From positions 46,476 through 110,475 of the forward strand of contig DGIS01000001.1 in assembly GCA_002386525.1 (NCBI GenBank): a DNA stretch of 64,000 nt, written 5' to 3'. Source of the DNA: Sphingobacterium sp. UBA4616. GTDB lineage: Bacteria; Bacteroidota; Bacteroidia; Sphingobacteriales; Sphingobacteriaceae. Positions 1-9,082 of the stretch are shown here, piece by piece. Each line of letters starts with the position of its first letter. The first letter of the stretch is position 1. The notes under the pieces are model-generated. The model was given only the letters and a program-made list of their open reading frames with translations. It had not been told where the DNA came from and ran no database searches. Position numbers and translations under genes: made by a program.

Positions 1-455
1 TCTGGGTTACGGATATATTTGAATTCTGCACCAATGGAACGGCAGTAAGTATCCTCTACCAATTGACGGATGTCTTTTAATGTGGCTGGACCTAAGCCTA
101 CTTCAACACCGGCATTGAAAACGGTACTCATGTCTGCTTCAGCAAGACCAAACGTCTCCAATTCCTTGCCAGGATAGTATTTACGTCGCTCACGTACAGG
201 ATTTGTGTGTGTGAATAGGTGGCCACGATCGCGGTAGCCGTTAATCATGTTCAGCACGTTGATTTCTTTCAAAACGTGCTCAGGAGTAGCTTCACCTACT
301 GAACTTGTTGTTCCACCAGCATTTTGACCGAAATCAAAACCTTCAAAGAATTTTTGCCATCCGAAATCTACCGATTGGGGATCTTGCTTGTACGATTGAT
401 ATAAGCCATCGACATAAGCCGAATCAGCATTACTCAAATATGTCAGATTGTCCAT
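1..455 (-). CDS. sucA: 2-oxoglutarate dehydrogenase E1 component, N-terminal part (runs off window)
   Basis: The minus strand, read from an ATG whose complement is at 453-455, encodes about 151 residues before the window ends. The protein begins MDNLTYLSNADSAYVDGLY and continues with DFGWQKFFEGFDFG and INGYRDRGHLF, the N-terminal E1o sequence typical of Bacteroidota SucA. This region precedes the thiamine-diphosphate domains, which lie outside the window. The family catalyses the decarboxylating E1 step of the 2-oxoglutarate dehydrogenase complex in the TCA cycle, partnering the E2 SucB and E3 Lpd. The gene lies head-out against an empty 180-bp stretch upstream, so its promoter should be between 456 and about 600. 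The identification rests on motif recall and is strong; the gene is incomplete only because of the window edge. Confidence 0.93.
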   Translation of the reverse strand, partial: MDNLTYLSNADSAYVDGLYQSYKQDPQSVDFGWQKFFEGFDFGQNAGGTTSSVGEATPEHVLKEINVLNMINGYRDRGHLFTHTNPVRERRKYYPGKELETFGLAEADMSTVFNAGVEVGLGPATLKDIRQLVEDTYCRSIGAEFKYIRNP

Positions 456-636
456 TTACAATTAAAACTATGAAATTTGTCAAAGTTATGAATAAAAAAA
501 GAGTTTCTAATACTGAAATTGAATAATTTAATCAATAAATCTATCCAATTCTTAACATTTTTAGCATGATTTTAAAGGGGATTCCGGCGTGCTAAAAAGA
601 CCTTTTCCCTCGGAATTATTTATTTCCGAAGAAGAT

Positions 637-1911
637 TTATTTAACCATTATTTCATCCAGTTTTGGAAGTCCATTCGGGAAATGAATTTTGATCAATTTT
701 TGCCAATCCAATGCCTTATTATCTTTTTCACTCGTCCCCACGCCAGCGACATGAGACCATTGTCCATATACGGTGGCAGGAGAATAGTCCAGCAGGTGCT
801 CCTCATACCAGGAAGCTCCACGAAGCCAATTGACACCGTACTCATGGACCAAATAACTGGCGGCAATAAAGCGTGCCTGATAGGGAATGTATCCCGTCTT
901 CTGCAATTGAATCATCACACTGTTTACAAAATCATGCTCTGTACGGCCAGATTTCCATTTATCAAATCGTTCGTCATCGCCGTCTGTGGATGGAAAACCT
1001 TGCGGTGCACTAGTTGTAAAGCCCTGTGATTTAAAAAATATATTCGGATATTTTTTTAGCATAAACCTAAAATAATCACGCCAAAGAAGTATGTCAATAA
1101 TCTTCTCAAACCGTTTGTCCTTTCTGCCTTCACCCAATTTTTTGATATTTTGATATAAAAGGATAGGGGATAAGGCGCCTGAGGCAATAAAAGGACCGAG
1201 GATGAGTGGATCCTGATCCGTCTCTGGGTAGGTTGACAATAGCGCATGCATAATACTGAGTGCCGTGTCTTCGCCTCCGAGAATGTAAATGTCGTCGACA
1301 GATTTGATCTCCTCAGCTGAATAACCTAAGTCTTTCAGTGAGGGGATTTTGGTGTCCTCTAAATGGGGAGGCGTCAGGAAGTTGGTCGGTAATGGAATCG
1401 GTTGCCGGACTAAACTTTCCCGCTCAACTTTTTTCTTGAAAACAGAAAAACCATTGGGTATATCCTTGATCGGAAATGGAAGGTCTTCTTTGTGATAAAG
1501 GGTATGACCGATGAAATGCCGGAGATTTATTTTGCTGCTCCAAAGTCCACTTTCTACTTTTTCGGAAATAGAGGTCTCCCGAAGTGCTACTTCGCGGTGG
1601 TGATAAACTTCGTGAACTTGATACTTTTGTGCGATTCTAGGGATAATATCTTCAGGCTTGCCCACATAAGTCAACAAGTCGCTACCATGGCTCTTTAATT
1701 TTTCTTTTAAAGCCGTGACGGCTTCGATAACAAAGGCCGCTCGCAGAACACCAGTGTTCAAGTTGCCAAACTGATTTCGGTCGAAGTATCGCGGGTCAAA
1801 ACAATAAACGGGGATAATAAATGAACTTTTCTCAGAAGCTTGATAAAAAACCTCATTGTCATGAAGTCTTAAATCATTTCGAAACCAGATCATTGTAGCC
1901 CTTTTGTCCAT
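637..1911 (-). CDS. DASH-type cryptochrome / deoxyribodipyrimidine photolyase family protein
   Basis: 424 residues. The N-terminus has the photolyase signature WFRNDLRLHDNE at about residues 9-20, followed by an antenna-binding alpha/beta domain and a C-terminal FAD-binding helical domain with LWRDYFRFM, GRTEHDFVN, GYIPYQARFIAA and GASWYEEHLLDY. The order GQWSHVAGVGT near the C-terminus matches the FAD-proximal part of DASH cryptochromes. The family uses blue light and FAD to repair UV lesions (mostly in single-stranded DNA) or acts in light sensing. The protein ends about 30 residues after that motif without the usual C-terminal FN...KQ..YDP.G.Y segment, so the C-terminus is short or divergent; the frame is otherwise open. 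It is a single gene, with divergent spacing of 311 bp to the next gene. A photolyase proper versus a DASH cryptochrome cannot be separated by eye. Confidence 0.88.
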   Translation of the reverse strand: MDKRATMIWFRNDLRLHDNEVFYQASEKSSFIIPVYCFDPRYFDRNQFGNLNTGVLRAAFVIEAVTALKEKLKSHGSDLLTYVGKPEDIIPRIAQKYQVHEVYHHREVALRETSISEKVESGLWSSKINLRHFIGHTLYHKEDLPFPIKDIPNGFSVFKKKVERESLVRQPIPLPTNFLTPPHLEDTKIPSLKDLGYSAEEIKSVDDIYILGGEDTALSIMHALLSTYPETDQDPLILGPFIASGALSPILLYQNIKKLGEGRKDKRFEKIIDILLWRDYFRFMLKKYPNIFFKSQGFTTSAPQGFPSTDGDDERFDKWKSGRTEHDFVNSVMIQLQKTGYIPYQARFIAASYLVHEYGVNWLRGASWYEEHLLDYSPATVYGQWSHVAGVGTSEKDNKALDWQKLIKIHFPNGLPKLDEIMVK

Positions 1912-2222
1912 AGAGGTGAAGATAAATACTTTTTAGTGCAGCCTATTTTCAGAAGATTTACAAATATATAAGGATATTGTGTTCTTGAAAGTATTAATTC
2001 ATGAATTGACAAAAAAAGGACAATGACGGTCGCCACGAGGCTGGCTGGGTCTTTTTTATCGAAAAAAATAAAAATTAGTGTTAAACTTATTTGACGTTTT
2101 TCTGTTCTAAAATCAGAGTAAACACAGTTTACTAACGGGCAAGGATCATCTTTAATGTCCACTATAGTGAGAACGAATTATAAAATCGGGATGGTTTCAT
2201 AGCCATAAAATAGAGCATTCGA
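1912..2222. other. intergenic region between divergent genes, no gene seen
   Basis: This 311-bp stretch separates the minus-strand photolyase gene from the plus-strand NAD(P)-binding gene. The only open frame in it (minus strand, near 1890-2162) has no recognisable protein character and overlaps the photolyase start. Promoters for both neighbours must lie here, but I could not pick a convincing TAnnTTTG box. No strong inverted repeat was noticed. Confidence 0.5.
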
Positions 2223-3092
2223 ATGAAAAAGGTTTTAATCAGCGGGCTAAATACCTATTTGGGACGACGGGCATCCTGTTATCTGCAATCCAGCGATTTT
2301 GATGTGACGGGATTAGTCCGCAATTTATCTCTTTTTAATAGGATTGTGAAGGAAAAGGTTACGGCTAAGCTTTTTGAACTCGACCTCTTGCGGAAAGGCG
2401 AAGCTTTTGAGAATTTTGAAATCTCAGATCTTAATTTTGGAATTTATTTTACGCAAGTTCCTTCGCTGGATAATGATATACAGCTTCAGCTTGAATTGCT
2501 CGGTCTGCGCAATTTCGTGGAGCTTTGTAAGCGGGCAGGAAATAATCGTATTATTTACGTCGCGCGGTTAATGGACGAACATTTCCTGGAGCCTGTGCGC
2601 AATCTTCTTGAAAATTTACGTGTACAATATACGATTGTGATTAAAAGCAGTGTGGTGGGAAAAGAGAGTGTACTGAACCGAATATTTGCTAAACTAGCGC
2701 GACGGCAAACTATATTTTATTGGAATTGGGTGGCTTCCCTAAAGTTTAGGCCACTTCCTCTGCTTGATGTATACCGTTGGCTGCGGGAAATGCCCTGGGA
2801 AAATAATTTTATATCGGAGGTCATCTACCTTGGCGGCAATGAGGAAATGACTTTTAGAGGCTTATTTTACCATTTTCTGAACTGCTCATCCGAACGTCCC
2901 AAAAAAGAGATCGGTGTGAATAAATTCTTTGCTAAACTTCTGTTAACAAGATTGAATGATATCAATAAAGAAGATATCGATGAGTTTAGAAGAGTGCTTT
3001 ATTATGAAAAGAATGTCGATAATACTACTTGGCAGAAAATACAGGCATTTGAATTTACCCCTTTGAAAACCTATGTCTGCGTAGACACCTAA
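2223..3092 (+). CDS. NAD(P)-binding Rossmann-fold protein (atypical SDR / NmrA-like)
   Basis: 289 residues. The N-terminus MKKVLISGLNTYLGRR fits a Rossmann beta-alpha-beta unit with a degraded glycine motif (G-x-N-x-x-L-G in place of G-x-x-G-x-x-G). Later segments fit an extended or atypical SDR: NFGIYFTQVP around residue 72 and NRIIYVARLM around 108 resemble strands 4 and 5 of uncharacterised NAD(P)H-binding proteins. There is no clear YxxxK pair, so a reductase activity is doubtful and a binding or regulatory role is possible. The gene lies 144 bp upstream of the UbiD-family gene on the same strand, but the gap is long enough for a separate promoter. Substrate unknown. Confidence 0.65.
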   Translation: MKKVLISGLNTYLGRRASCYLQSSDFDVTGLVRNLSLFNRIVKEKVTAKLFELDLLRKGEAFENFEISDLNFGIYFTQVPSLDNDIQLQLELLGLRNFVELCKRAGNNRIIYVARLMDEHFLEPVRNLLENLRVQYTIVIKSSVVGKESVLNRIFAKLARRQTIFYWNWVASLKFRPLPLLDVYRWLREMPWENNFISEVIYLGGNEEMTFRGLFYHFLNCSSERPKKEIGVNKFFAKLLLTRLNDINKEDIDEFRRVLYYEKNVDNTTWQKIQAFEFTPLKTYVCVDT

Positions 3093-3236
3093 TGTACCGT
3101 TCAGGGGGATATCGAAACAATAGTTTTGATAGCGGTTTTTTAGATAAGTGTTTTCGTATGTTATACCGGTTTTTATCCTGTATAATCAATAATTCTGTTA
3201 AATTTGTGGATTGACGTGGTGAAACAGATTTAATAT

Positions 3237-5075
3237 ATGGGATACAATAGTTTAGAAGCATGTGTTGCGGATCTTGAAAAGCATGGGCATTTGATCCGTA
3301 TCAAAGAAGAGGTTGATCCTTATCTCGAAATGGCTGCAATTCATATGCGGGTATTTGATGTTGAGGGACCGGCCTTGTATTTTGAAAATATCAAAGGTAC
3401 CACATTCCCTGCGGTGTCCAATTTGTTTGGTACGTTAGAACGTTCGAAATTTATGTTTCGCGATTCGCTGGATCACTTAAAGAAATTGGTGGACGTTAAA
3501 ATGAATCCTGCAGCGGTGCTGAAAAACCCTTTCCAATTTATTGGTTCGTCAATGACAGCTTTAGGGGCTCTACCCTGGAAAAGGAAGTCGGGTGCTCCTA
3601 TTCTTCATGGAAAGACATCCATTAGTAAACTTCCGCAGATTGTCAACTGGCCCATGGATGGTGGTGCTTTTGTGACTATGCCGCAAGTGTATACCGAAGA
3701 TGTCAGCAAGCCTGGTATCATGCATGCTAATCTCGGAATGTACAGGATTCAGCTTTCTGGTAATGATTATCTACCGGATCAGGAAATTGGTTTGCATTAT
3801 CAGTTGCATCGTGGCATAGGGATACATCAAACAAAGGCAAATGCTCTGGGTAGACCTTTAAAGGTGAGTATTTTTGTCGGTGGACCTCCTGCACATCCTT
3901 TAGCTGCTGTAATGCCATTGCCGGAAGGACTTTCTGAGATGATTTTCGCGGGCGCATTGGGGAATAGAAGATTCCGTTATTTCTTTGATGATGAAGGTTT
4001 TTGTATTTCGGCAGATGCTGACTTTGTAATTACAGGTACTGTATATCCGAATGAAAATAAGCCAGAAGGTCCTTTTGGTGACCATATTGGATATTATAGC
4101 CTGACCCATCCATTCCCATTGATGAAAGTGCATAATGTGTACCATAAGAAAAATCCGATTTGGTCTTTTACGGTTGTGGGGCGTCCACCGCAGGAAGATA
4201 CCAGCTTTGGCGCTTTAATCCACGAAATTACGGGAGCAGCTATTCCACAGGAGATTTCAGGCCTTCATGCTGTTAATGCTGTGGATGCCGCTGGGGTACA
4301 CCCCTTGCTTTTCGCCATAGGTTCTGAACGTTATACGCCTTACCAACGTGTGGATAGACCACAGGAAATTCTAACAATAGCGAATCAAATACTCGGGAAA
4401 AACCAGCTTAGTCTTGCTAAATATTTGTTTATTTCAGCGCATGAGGATAATCCGCAACTGGATATTTATGATATTCCAGCTTTTTTGGGGCATATTCTTG
4501 AGCGAATAGACCTGACCCGTGATGTTCACTTTCAAACCAATACGACAATTGATACTTTAGACTATTCTGGAGAAGGATTAAATGCGGGCTCAAAGGTCGT
4601 CTTTGCCGCTGCCGGATCGAAGAAAAGAACCCTCGGACGTGAATTGCCGTCTTACTTTGAACTGCCGCGGCCATTCAACCAGGCGAAATTTGTGATGCCC
4701 GGTGTTATAGCGATCGATGGTCAGGCATTCTCTAGTTATGAGAATGAATTGAAGATTATGGAAGAATGGTGCCATGCTGCAGCAGGCAGTTTCTGGGAGG
4801 GGTTTCCGTTGGTTGTTTTATGCGATGATGCGAACTTTACCGCCGCTTCGGTCAATAACTTTGTTTGGACAACGTTTACCAGAAGTAATCCTGCATTTGA
4901 TATTTACGGGATACACAGCTTTACGGATTTTAAACATTGGGGCTGTGAAGGTCCCTTGATTATTGATGCGCGAACAAAACCCCACCATGCTCCGGCTTTG
5001 ATCAAAGACGAAGCAGTGGAAAAACGTGTTGATCAGCTTGGAGCAAGAGGAAAATCACTGCATGGAATTATTTAA
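3237..5075 (+). CDS. UbiD-family (prenylated-FMN) decarboxylase, menaquinone-type
   Basis: 612 residues, the length of the longer UbiD-family proteins found in Bacteroidota. Recognisable blocks are the N-terminal LEKHGHLIRIKEEVDP, the prFMN/metal-binding region YRIQLSGND followed by IGLHYQLHRGIG, then VFVGG-like SIFVGGPPAHPLAA, and EGPFGDHIGYYS with conserved acidic residues. Family members remove a carboxylate from an aromatic or conjugated substrate using prenylated FMN made by UbiX; in this phylum the long version is usually assigned to menaquinone (possibly futalosine-route) or other quinone biosynthesis. No ubiX or other quinone gene is in the window, so the substrate cannot be set from context. 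ATG at 3237 is the first in frame and starts MGYNSLEACVADL. HopJ-family gene follows after 53 bp. Confidence 0.88.
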   Translation: MGYNSLEACVADLEKHGHLIRIKEEVDPYLEMAAIHMRVFDVEGPALYFENIKGTTFPAVSNLFGTLERSKFMFRDSLDHLKKLVDVKMNPAAVLKNPFQFIGSSMTALGALPWKRKSGAPILHGKTSISKLPQIVNWPMDGGAFVTMPQVYTEDVSKPGIMHANLGMYRIQLSGNDYLPDQEIGLHYQLHRGIGIHQTKANALGRPLKVSIFVGGPPAHPLAAVMPLPEGLSEMIFAGALGNRRFRYFFDDEGFCISADADFVITGTVYPNENKPEGPFGDHIGYYSLTHPFPLMKVHNVYHKKNPIWSFTVVGRPPQEDTSFGALIHEITGAAIPQEISGLHAVNAVDAAGVHPLLFAIGSERYTPYQRVDRPQEILTIANQILGKNQLSLAKYLFISAHEDNPQLDIYDIPAFLGHILERIDLTRDVHFQTNTTIDTLDYSGEGLNAGSKVVFAAAGSKKRTLGRELPSYFELPRPFNQAKFVMPGVIAIDGQAFSSYENELKIMEEWCHAAAGSFWEGFPLVVLCDDANFTAASVNNFVWTTFTRSNPAFDIYGIHSFTDFKHWGCEGPLIIDARTKPHHAPALIKDEAVEKRVDQLGARGKSLHGII

Positions 5076-5128
5076 GAACGCCTAATGCCTATTCATTTAC
5101 AATAAAATTTACAAGGAGCAACCTTAAG

Positions 5129-5464
5129 ATGAAGACAGAAGAATTATTGAATAAAGTAAAAGAAAATGAATTACCCTTTCAGGAAGTGCTGACGCATATT
5201 GCTGATCAGTATAGCTACACGCCCAGTGCATTTCAAAATGGGACGTTGAAAAATTCAAAAGAAGAAAATCAAGGGAGTGCAAAAGTGTTCTATTTCGCCA
5301 AGCTGAATAATCTGTCTCCCGAAGATACATTGTGTCTTTTTGCCGAACATTATCAGCATGTACTCGATAATCCAGCGGGAGATAGCCATCAGAATATTCG
5401 TCAATTTAGGACAAATGGCTGGGATGGGATCTCGTTTGAGCAAGAGGTATTGGTAAAGAAATAA
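5129..5464 (+). CDS. HopJ-family small protein
   Basis: 111 residues. The whole length matches the HopJ family (PF08888 type): YSYTPSAFQNG near residues 30-40, then ENQGSAKVFYFAKL, LSPEDTLCLFAEHY and a C-terminal HQNIRQFRTNGW. The family is named for a Pseudomonas type III effector but is widespread in free-living bacteria with no type III system; its biochemical role is unknown. An AAGGAG lies 11 bp before the ATG. The gene follows the UbiD gene by 53 bp and is likely co-transcribed; a strong hairpin terminator at 5564-5597 ends the unit. There is no sign of secretion and no secretion apparatus nearby, so the effector label should not be taken literally. Confidence 0.85.
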   Translation: MKTEELLNKVKENELPFQEVLTHIADQYSYTPSAFQNGTLKNSKEENQGSAKVFYFAKLNNLSPEDTLCLFAEHYQHVLDNPAGDSHQNIRQFRTNGWDGISFEQEVLVKK

Positions 5465-5563
5465 TAGCAATCTCAAGGGGAGAAGCTCGAGATGAAATAG
5501 ACGCTTCCTGTAGCGGCAGTTTCGATTGAGATCGCTTAAAATAGGCAAAGTCATAGAAAAAAG

Positions 5564-5597
5564 AAAGGGCGGTAAACTGTTTTTATCGCCCTTTTTT
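5564..5597. terminator. bidirectional hairpin terminator
   Basis: Arms AAAGGGCGGTAAA (5564-5576) and TTTATCGCCCTTT (5582-5594) pair with one G-U wobble and are flanked by A and T runs. It lies between the HopJ gene (+) and the VOC gene (-), which converge, so it can serve both. Confidence 0.85.
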
Positions 5598-5624
5598 AGA
5601 TATATTGCTAACTGTTTGGCTTGC

Positions 5625-6086
5625 TTAAGGCTTACTTTCGCAATCTTCTTCTTTATTTCCACCAAAGTAAACCATCCAGCAAATGCCGAACTGGTCTTGA
5701 AATGCGCTGTACAGTTCAGCGAAAAATGTTTCTCCGAGGGGCATTTCGACCAACTTTGCATCGGTAGTTAACGCATCATATAATGTTCTTGCCTCTGTCG
5801 TGCTTTCACACATGAGCATGACATAGCTGTTGTTTCCTTGAATATAGTGTTGTCCAAAAGCGGGGACAACATCAGCGCCCATCAGCATGCTATCTCCATT
5901 GATGGAAATTGCGGTATGACAGATTTTATTTTTTGCTTCGTCCGGAACTGGAGGCATTTGTGGATCAGCAGGAATATCTCCGTAGCGCATGTAACCTGGG
6001 TTCTTTGTGTTGAACACTTTTTCATAAAAATTGAAAGCTTCTTCGCAATTTCCGTTAAAATTTAAATAAGCGTGTAATTTTGCCAT
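5625..6086 (-). CDS. VOC-family protein (PhnB/glyoxalase-like fold)
   Basis: 153 residues from the ATG whose complement is at 6084-6086, giving MAKLHAYLNFNGNCEEAFNFY, the standard start of PhnB-like vicinal-oxygen-chelate proteins. A frame extending 16 codons further upstream is open but does not resemble the family. Later blocks are HTAISINGDSMLMGAD and a C-terminal DQFGICWMVYF, which fit the paired beta-alpha-beta-beta-beta modules. Such proteins include glyoxalase, bleomycin-resistance and demethylmenaquinone methyltransferase-like members; the specific reaction of this group is unknown. Cytosolic. Single gene, ends at the shared terminator. Confidence 0.85.
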   Translation of the reverse strand: MAKLHAYLNFNGNCEEAFNFYEKVFNTKNPGYMRYGDIPADPQMPPVPDEAKNKICHTAISINGDSMLMGADVVPAFGQHYIQGNNSYVMLMCESTTEARTLYDALTTDAKLVEMPLGETFFAELYSAFQDQFGICWMVYFGGNKEEDCESKP

Positions 6087-6247
6087 AATCTCTGATTTTG
6101 AATGTACATTACTTTTTGAGCTTCCTATATTCATCTTGCTATCCTATTGAAGCGATTACATGTAGCCAAGAAAGCTTTAGTAAAAATAACCTGAAACCTG
6201 CTTAAAAAACTTGCCTTAAGACAAGTTTTAAAAAAATAGCACGCTAA

Positions 6248-6835
6248 TCAGGAAAAGGGCCAATTCGCTTGAGCAATTTCTTTGCGGATACGACTCAAAG
6301 AAGTATCAGTAATGCCCAGATAAGAGGCAATATGCTTGAGTGGTGCTTGCTGTATCAATAGGGGTTTTTCTTTCATGAGGTGGAGATAACGTGCCGTTGC
6401 CGGTTCGGTAATCATAGCGATAGCTCTATTTTTACTGTGAACAAGCTCTTTTGCCATCCAGGATCGGCCCCATTCCCTAAATCCAGGAATCTGATGAAAG
6501 AGCTCCTGAAAATCTTCGAATTTTATTTTCCAAAGACGGGTTTCCACGAGTGCCTGAATATTTTCAACTGTTGGACTGCGTTGAAAAAAGGAGGCCACTT
6601 CAATGACTATCTCCTTTTCAATGCAGAATCCGGTCGTTACTTCATTACCGTTGAAATCATGTAAAAAAGAACGTGTGAGCCCGTGCTCAATCAGGTAGTA
6701 GGCATTTGAAACCTGCCCTTTGGTCAATATAAAGTCGCCCTTCTTGACGGTAATGGGCGCATGTTTTTCAATGATAGCAGTTAATTCCTCAGGTGTGAGC
6801 GCTAGCTCGCTGTAAAAGGTTCTGATTGGATCCAT
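6248..6835 (-). CDS. Crp/Fnr-family transcriptional regulator
   Basis: 195 residues. An N-terminal cyclic-nucleotide-binding-like beta-roll (VKKGDFILTKGQVSNAYYLI at about 30-50, then NGNEVTTGFCIEKE and SPTVENIQALVET) is followed by a long dimerisation helix and a C-terminal helix-turn-helix with LKHIASYLGITDTSLSRIRK. This architecture is that of the small Crp/Fnr regulators common in Bacteroidota; no cysteine cluster for an Fe-S centre is seen, and the ligand is unknown. It is divergently transcribed from asnB across 235 bp that contain a 10-bp perfect inverted repeat (6913-6949), so control of asnB or of itself is plausible but is inference. Confidence 0.85.
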   Translation of the reverse strand: MDPIRTFYSELALTPEELTAIIEKHAPITVKKGDFILTKGQVSNAYYLIEHGLTRSFLHDFNGNEVTTGFCIEKEIVIEVASFFQRSPTVENIQALVETRLWKIKFEDFQELFHQIPGFREWGRSWMAKELVHSKNRAIAMITEPATARYLHLMKEKPLLIQQAPLKHIASYLGITDTSLSRIRKEIAQANWPFS

Positions 6836-6912
6836 GTCCTGGTTATTTGATTATAAGTTCAATTTAATCATTAATGTCCATACCAAGTGCAGATCTGTTG
6901 TGTGATTATTTT

Positions 6913-6949
6913 AAACAAACAAGTGTTTCATTGATAATTTTGTTTGTTT
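6913..6949. promoter_or_regulatory. inverted repeat between Crp-like gene and asnB
   Basis: AAACAAACAA at 6913-6922 and TTGTTTGTTT at 6940-6949 form a perfect 10-bp inverted repeat with a 17-bp spacer, in the divergent intergenic region. It could be an operator or a transcript hairpin; there is no T run typical of a terminator immediately after it in the asnB direction. Function not established. Confidence 0.4.
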
Positions 6950-7070
6950 TGAAAAATATTTTTAATAAAAATATAATAAAAATTAAAAATTATTATGAAT
7001 TTAGTTTTTAATTGTTTTACTTTGTGTCAATAACATAATGTAAAAACGAAATCTTTAAAAAGTTCATAAT

Positions 7071-8759
7071 ATGTGTGGAATTATTGGCGCTTTTGAATTA
7101 AAGCAACCTGCAAGCTCATTGAGATCTCAAGTATTGGAAATGTCAAAACGTATTCGTCACCGTGGTCCTGACTGGTCGGGTATCTTCACTGGCGAAAAAG
7201 CTTTGTTGGCACACGAGCGATTAGCTATCGTTGATCCTAAATCGGGAAGTCAACCTTTGTACAGTCCAGATGGTCAAGTTGTACTGGCAGTTAATGGCGA
7301 GATCTATAACCACCATGAATTAAGAAATAGTCTTCCCGATTATGAATTTTCGACACAAAGTGATTCTGAGGTTGTGTTGGCTTTATACTTAGCCAAAGGG
7401 CCTTCATTTGTTGACGAATTGAATGGTATTTTTAGTTTTGCACTTTATGATTCGCGTGACGATTCCTTTTTTGTTGCTCGTGACCATATGGGGATTATTC
7501 CCTTATATTATGGTAAAGATAAAGAGGGGCAGTTGTTTGTCGCATCGGAATTAAAATCACTGGAAGGTTTCTGTGAGACGATCGAACAGTTTCCTCCGGG
7601 ACATTACTTGTATAGTAAAACCGGAACAGTTCCGCAGCGCTGGTACCAACGCGATTGGGAAAGTTATGATACAGTAAAAGATAACGAAACTGATATCGCT
7701 GTTTTGCGCAAAGGATTGGAAGATGCGGTGCATCGTCAGTTAATGTCAGATGTGCCCTATGGTGTATTGCTTTCTGGAGGCTTGGATTCATCTGTTATTG
7801 CTGCTGTAACGAAGAAGTTTGCGTCTAAACGTATTGAGAGTGACGATCAGGAAGATGCTTGGTATCCTCAATTGCATTCATTTGCGGTAGGTTTGAAAGG
7901 TGCCCCAGATTTAATTGCAGCAAAAAAAGCTGCTGATCATATTGGCACGATACATCACGAAATTAATTTTACGATCCAGGAGGGGTTGGATGCTATCCGT
8001 GATGTAATCTATCACTTGGAAACGTATGACGTTACAACAGTCCGTGCTTCGACACCAATGTATCTATTGGCGCGTGTAATCAAATCGATGGGAATTAAAA
8101 TGGTATTGTCAGGCGAAGGTTCGGATGAACTTTTTGGTGGGTATCTCTATTTTCATAAAGCACCCAATGCACAGGAATTTCACGAGGAAACTGTACGCAA
8201 GCTAAAAAAACTTTATCTATATGATTGTCTTCGCGCAAATAAATCACTCGCGGCTTGGGGGGTTGAGGGACGTGTGCCTTTCTTGGACAAAGAATTCATG
8301 GATATTGCCATGCGCATCAACCCTTCCGATAAAATGATCCGTGATGGAAGAATGGAAAAATGGGTGGTACGTAAAGCTTTTGAAGACTATCTGCCCGAGA
8401 GCATCGCTTGGCGCCAGAAAGAGCAATTTTCTGATGGTGTAGGCTACAGCTGGATCGATACATTGAAAGAGCAGGCTGAAAGTAAAGTTTCTGATCAGGA
8501 ATTTGCCGAGGCTTCGACGCGCTTCCCGATAAACACACCAAAAAATAAAGAAGAGTTTTTATATCGGACAATTTTCGAATCACATTTTCCGTCAACAGCA
8601 GCAGCACAAACTGTTCCTTCAGTAAAATCTGTTGCATGTAGTACGCCCGAAGCGTTGGCATGGGATGCTTCTTTCCAGAACCTGAACGACCCTTCGGGTA
8701 GAGCGGTGGCTTCTGTGCACCAAGAGAGCTACGAAAAATCCAAAGTGGAAGCCGTGTAA
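7071..8759 (+). CDS. asnB: asparagine synthase B (glutamine-hydrolysing)
   Basis: 562 residues. The protein starts MCGIIGAFE, so Cys2 is the class II glutaminase nucleophile after Met removal. The N-terminal amidotransferase domain shows RHRGPDWSG, HERLAIVDP, NGEIYNH and SDSEVVLALY; the C-terminal ATP-pyrophosphatase domain shows the PP-loop SGGLDSS near residue 235 and GEGSDELFGGY. It transfers the amide nitrogen of glutamine to beta-aspartyl-AMP to make asparagine, in the cytosol. Length and motifs are canonical for AsnB. The transcript ends at a clear hairpin terminator (8791-8824). Single-gene unit, divergent from a Crp/Fnr regulator. Confidence 0.97.
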   Translation: MCGIIGAFELKQPASSLRSQVLEMSKRIRHRGPDWSGIFTGEKALLAHERLAIVDPKSGSQPLYSPDGQVVLAVNGEIYNHHELRNSLPDYEFSTQSDSEVVLALYLAKGPSFVDELNGIFSFALYDSRDDSFFVARDHMGIIPLYYGKDKEGQLFVASELKSLEGFCETIEQFPPGHYLYSKTGTVPQRWYQRDWESYDTVKDNETDIAVLRKGLEDAVHRQLMSDVPYGVLLSGGLDSSVIAAVTKKFASKRIESDDQEDAWYPQLHSFAVGLKGAPDLIAAKKAADHIGTIHHEINFTIQEGLDAIRDVIYHLETYDVTTVRASTPMYLLARVIKSMGIKMVLSGEGSDELFGGYLYFHKAPNAQEFHEETVRKLKKLYLYDCLRANKSLAAWGVEGRVPFLDKEFMDIAMRINPSDKMIRDGRMEKWVVRKAFEDYLPESIAWRQKEQFSDGVGYSWIDTLKEQAESKVSDQEFAEASTRFPINTPKNKEEFLYRTIFESHFPSTAAAQTVPSVKSVACSTPEALAWDASFQNLNDPSGRAVASVHQESYEKSKVEAV

Positions 8760-8790
8760 CTAATCAACCTTCATATCTATATTTTTAGTA

Positions 8791-8824
8791 AAGCCTGGAA
8801 AGTTTTTTTTCAGGCTTTTTTTAT
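8791..8824 (+). terminator. rho-independent terminator of asnB
   Basis: AAGCCTG (8791-8797) pairs with CAGGCTT (8811-8817), followed by a run of T. It begins 31 bp after the asnB stop codon. Confidence 0.85.
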
Positions 8825-9082
8825 TCTTTCTTTTGTGATTTCCGAGCCAAATAGAAAGATATCATTGAGCTGCTTGAAAATAATGTGTGTTTTTAAATAT
8901 TCTTTAGTAATTTTCGGAAACACCAATCAGCGGAAGCTTTGGTTTTTCAAATTAATTACAGTTAACCAGAGTGCTGTCTTTTTTTGAAGATCCGATTGGA
9001 GCTAATGGAATGTACGCGAAGTGCATCACGCTTGCGGTGTCTGCTTGTCAACGGATAATTATAAAGTAACTAATAATAACAT
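8825..9082. other. intergenic region upstream of M28 peptidase
   Basis: Together with the asnB terminator this makes a 323-bp gap. It holds only short open frames without protein character. The promoter of the following peptidase gene is expected here, but no box could be assigned with confidence. Confidence 0.4.

Noticed and set aside
589..1029. Plus-strand open frame of 146 codons
   Set aside because: It is antisense to the photolyase gene, whose protein is clearly recognisable; the opposite frame has no family character.
5129..5464. Type III effector reading of the HopJ-family gene
   Set aside because: The family is widespread in bacteria without type III secretion and no secretion genes are present.
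5255..5761. Minus-strand open frame of 168 codons across the HopJ gene and terminator
   Set aside because: It crosses a strong terminator and overlaps two recognisable genes.
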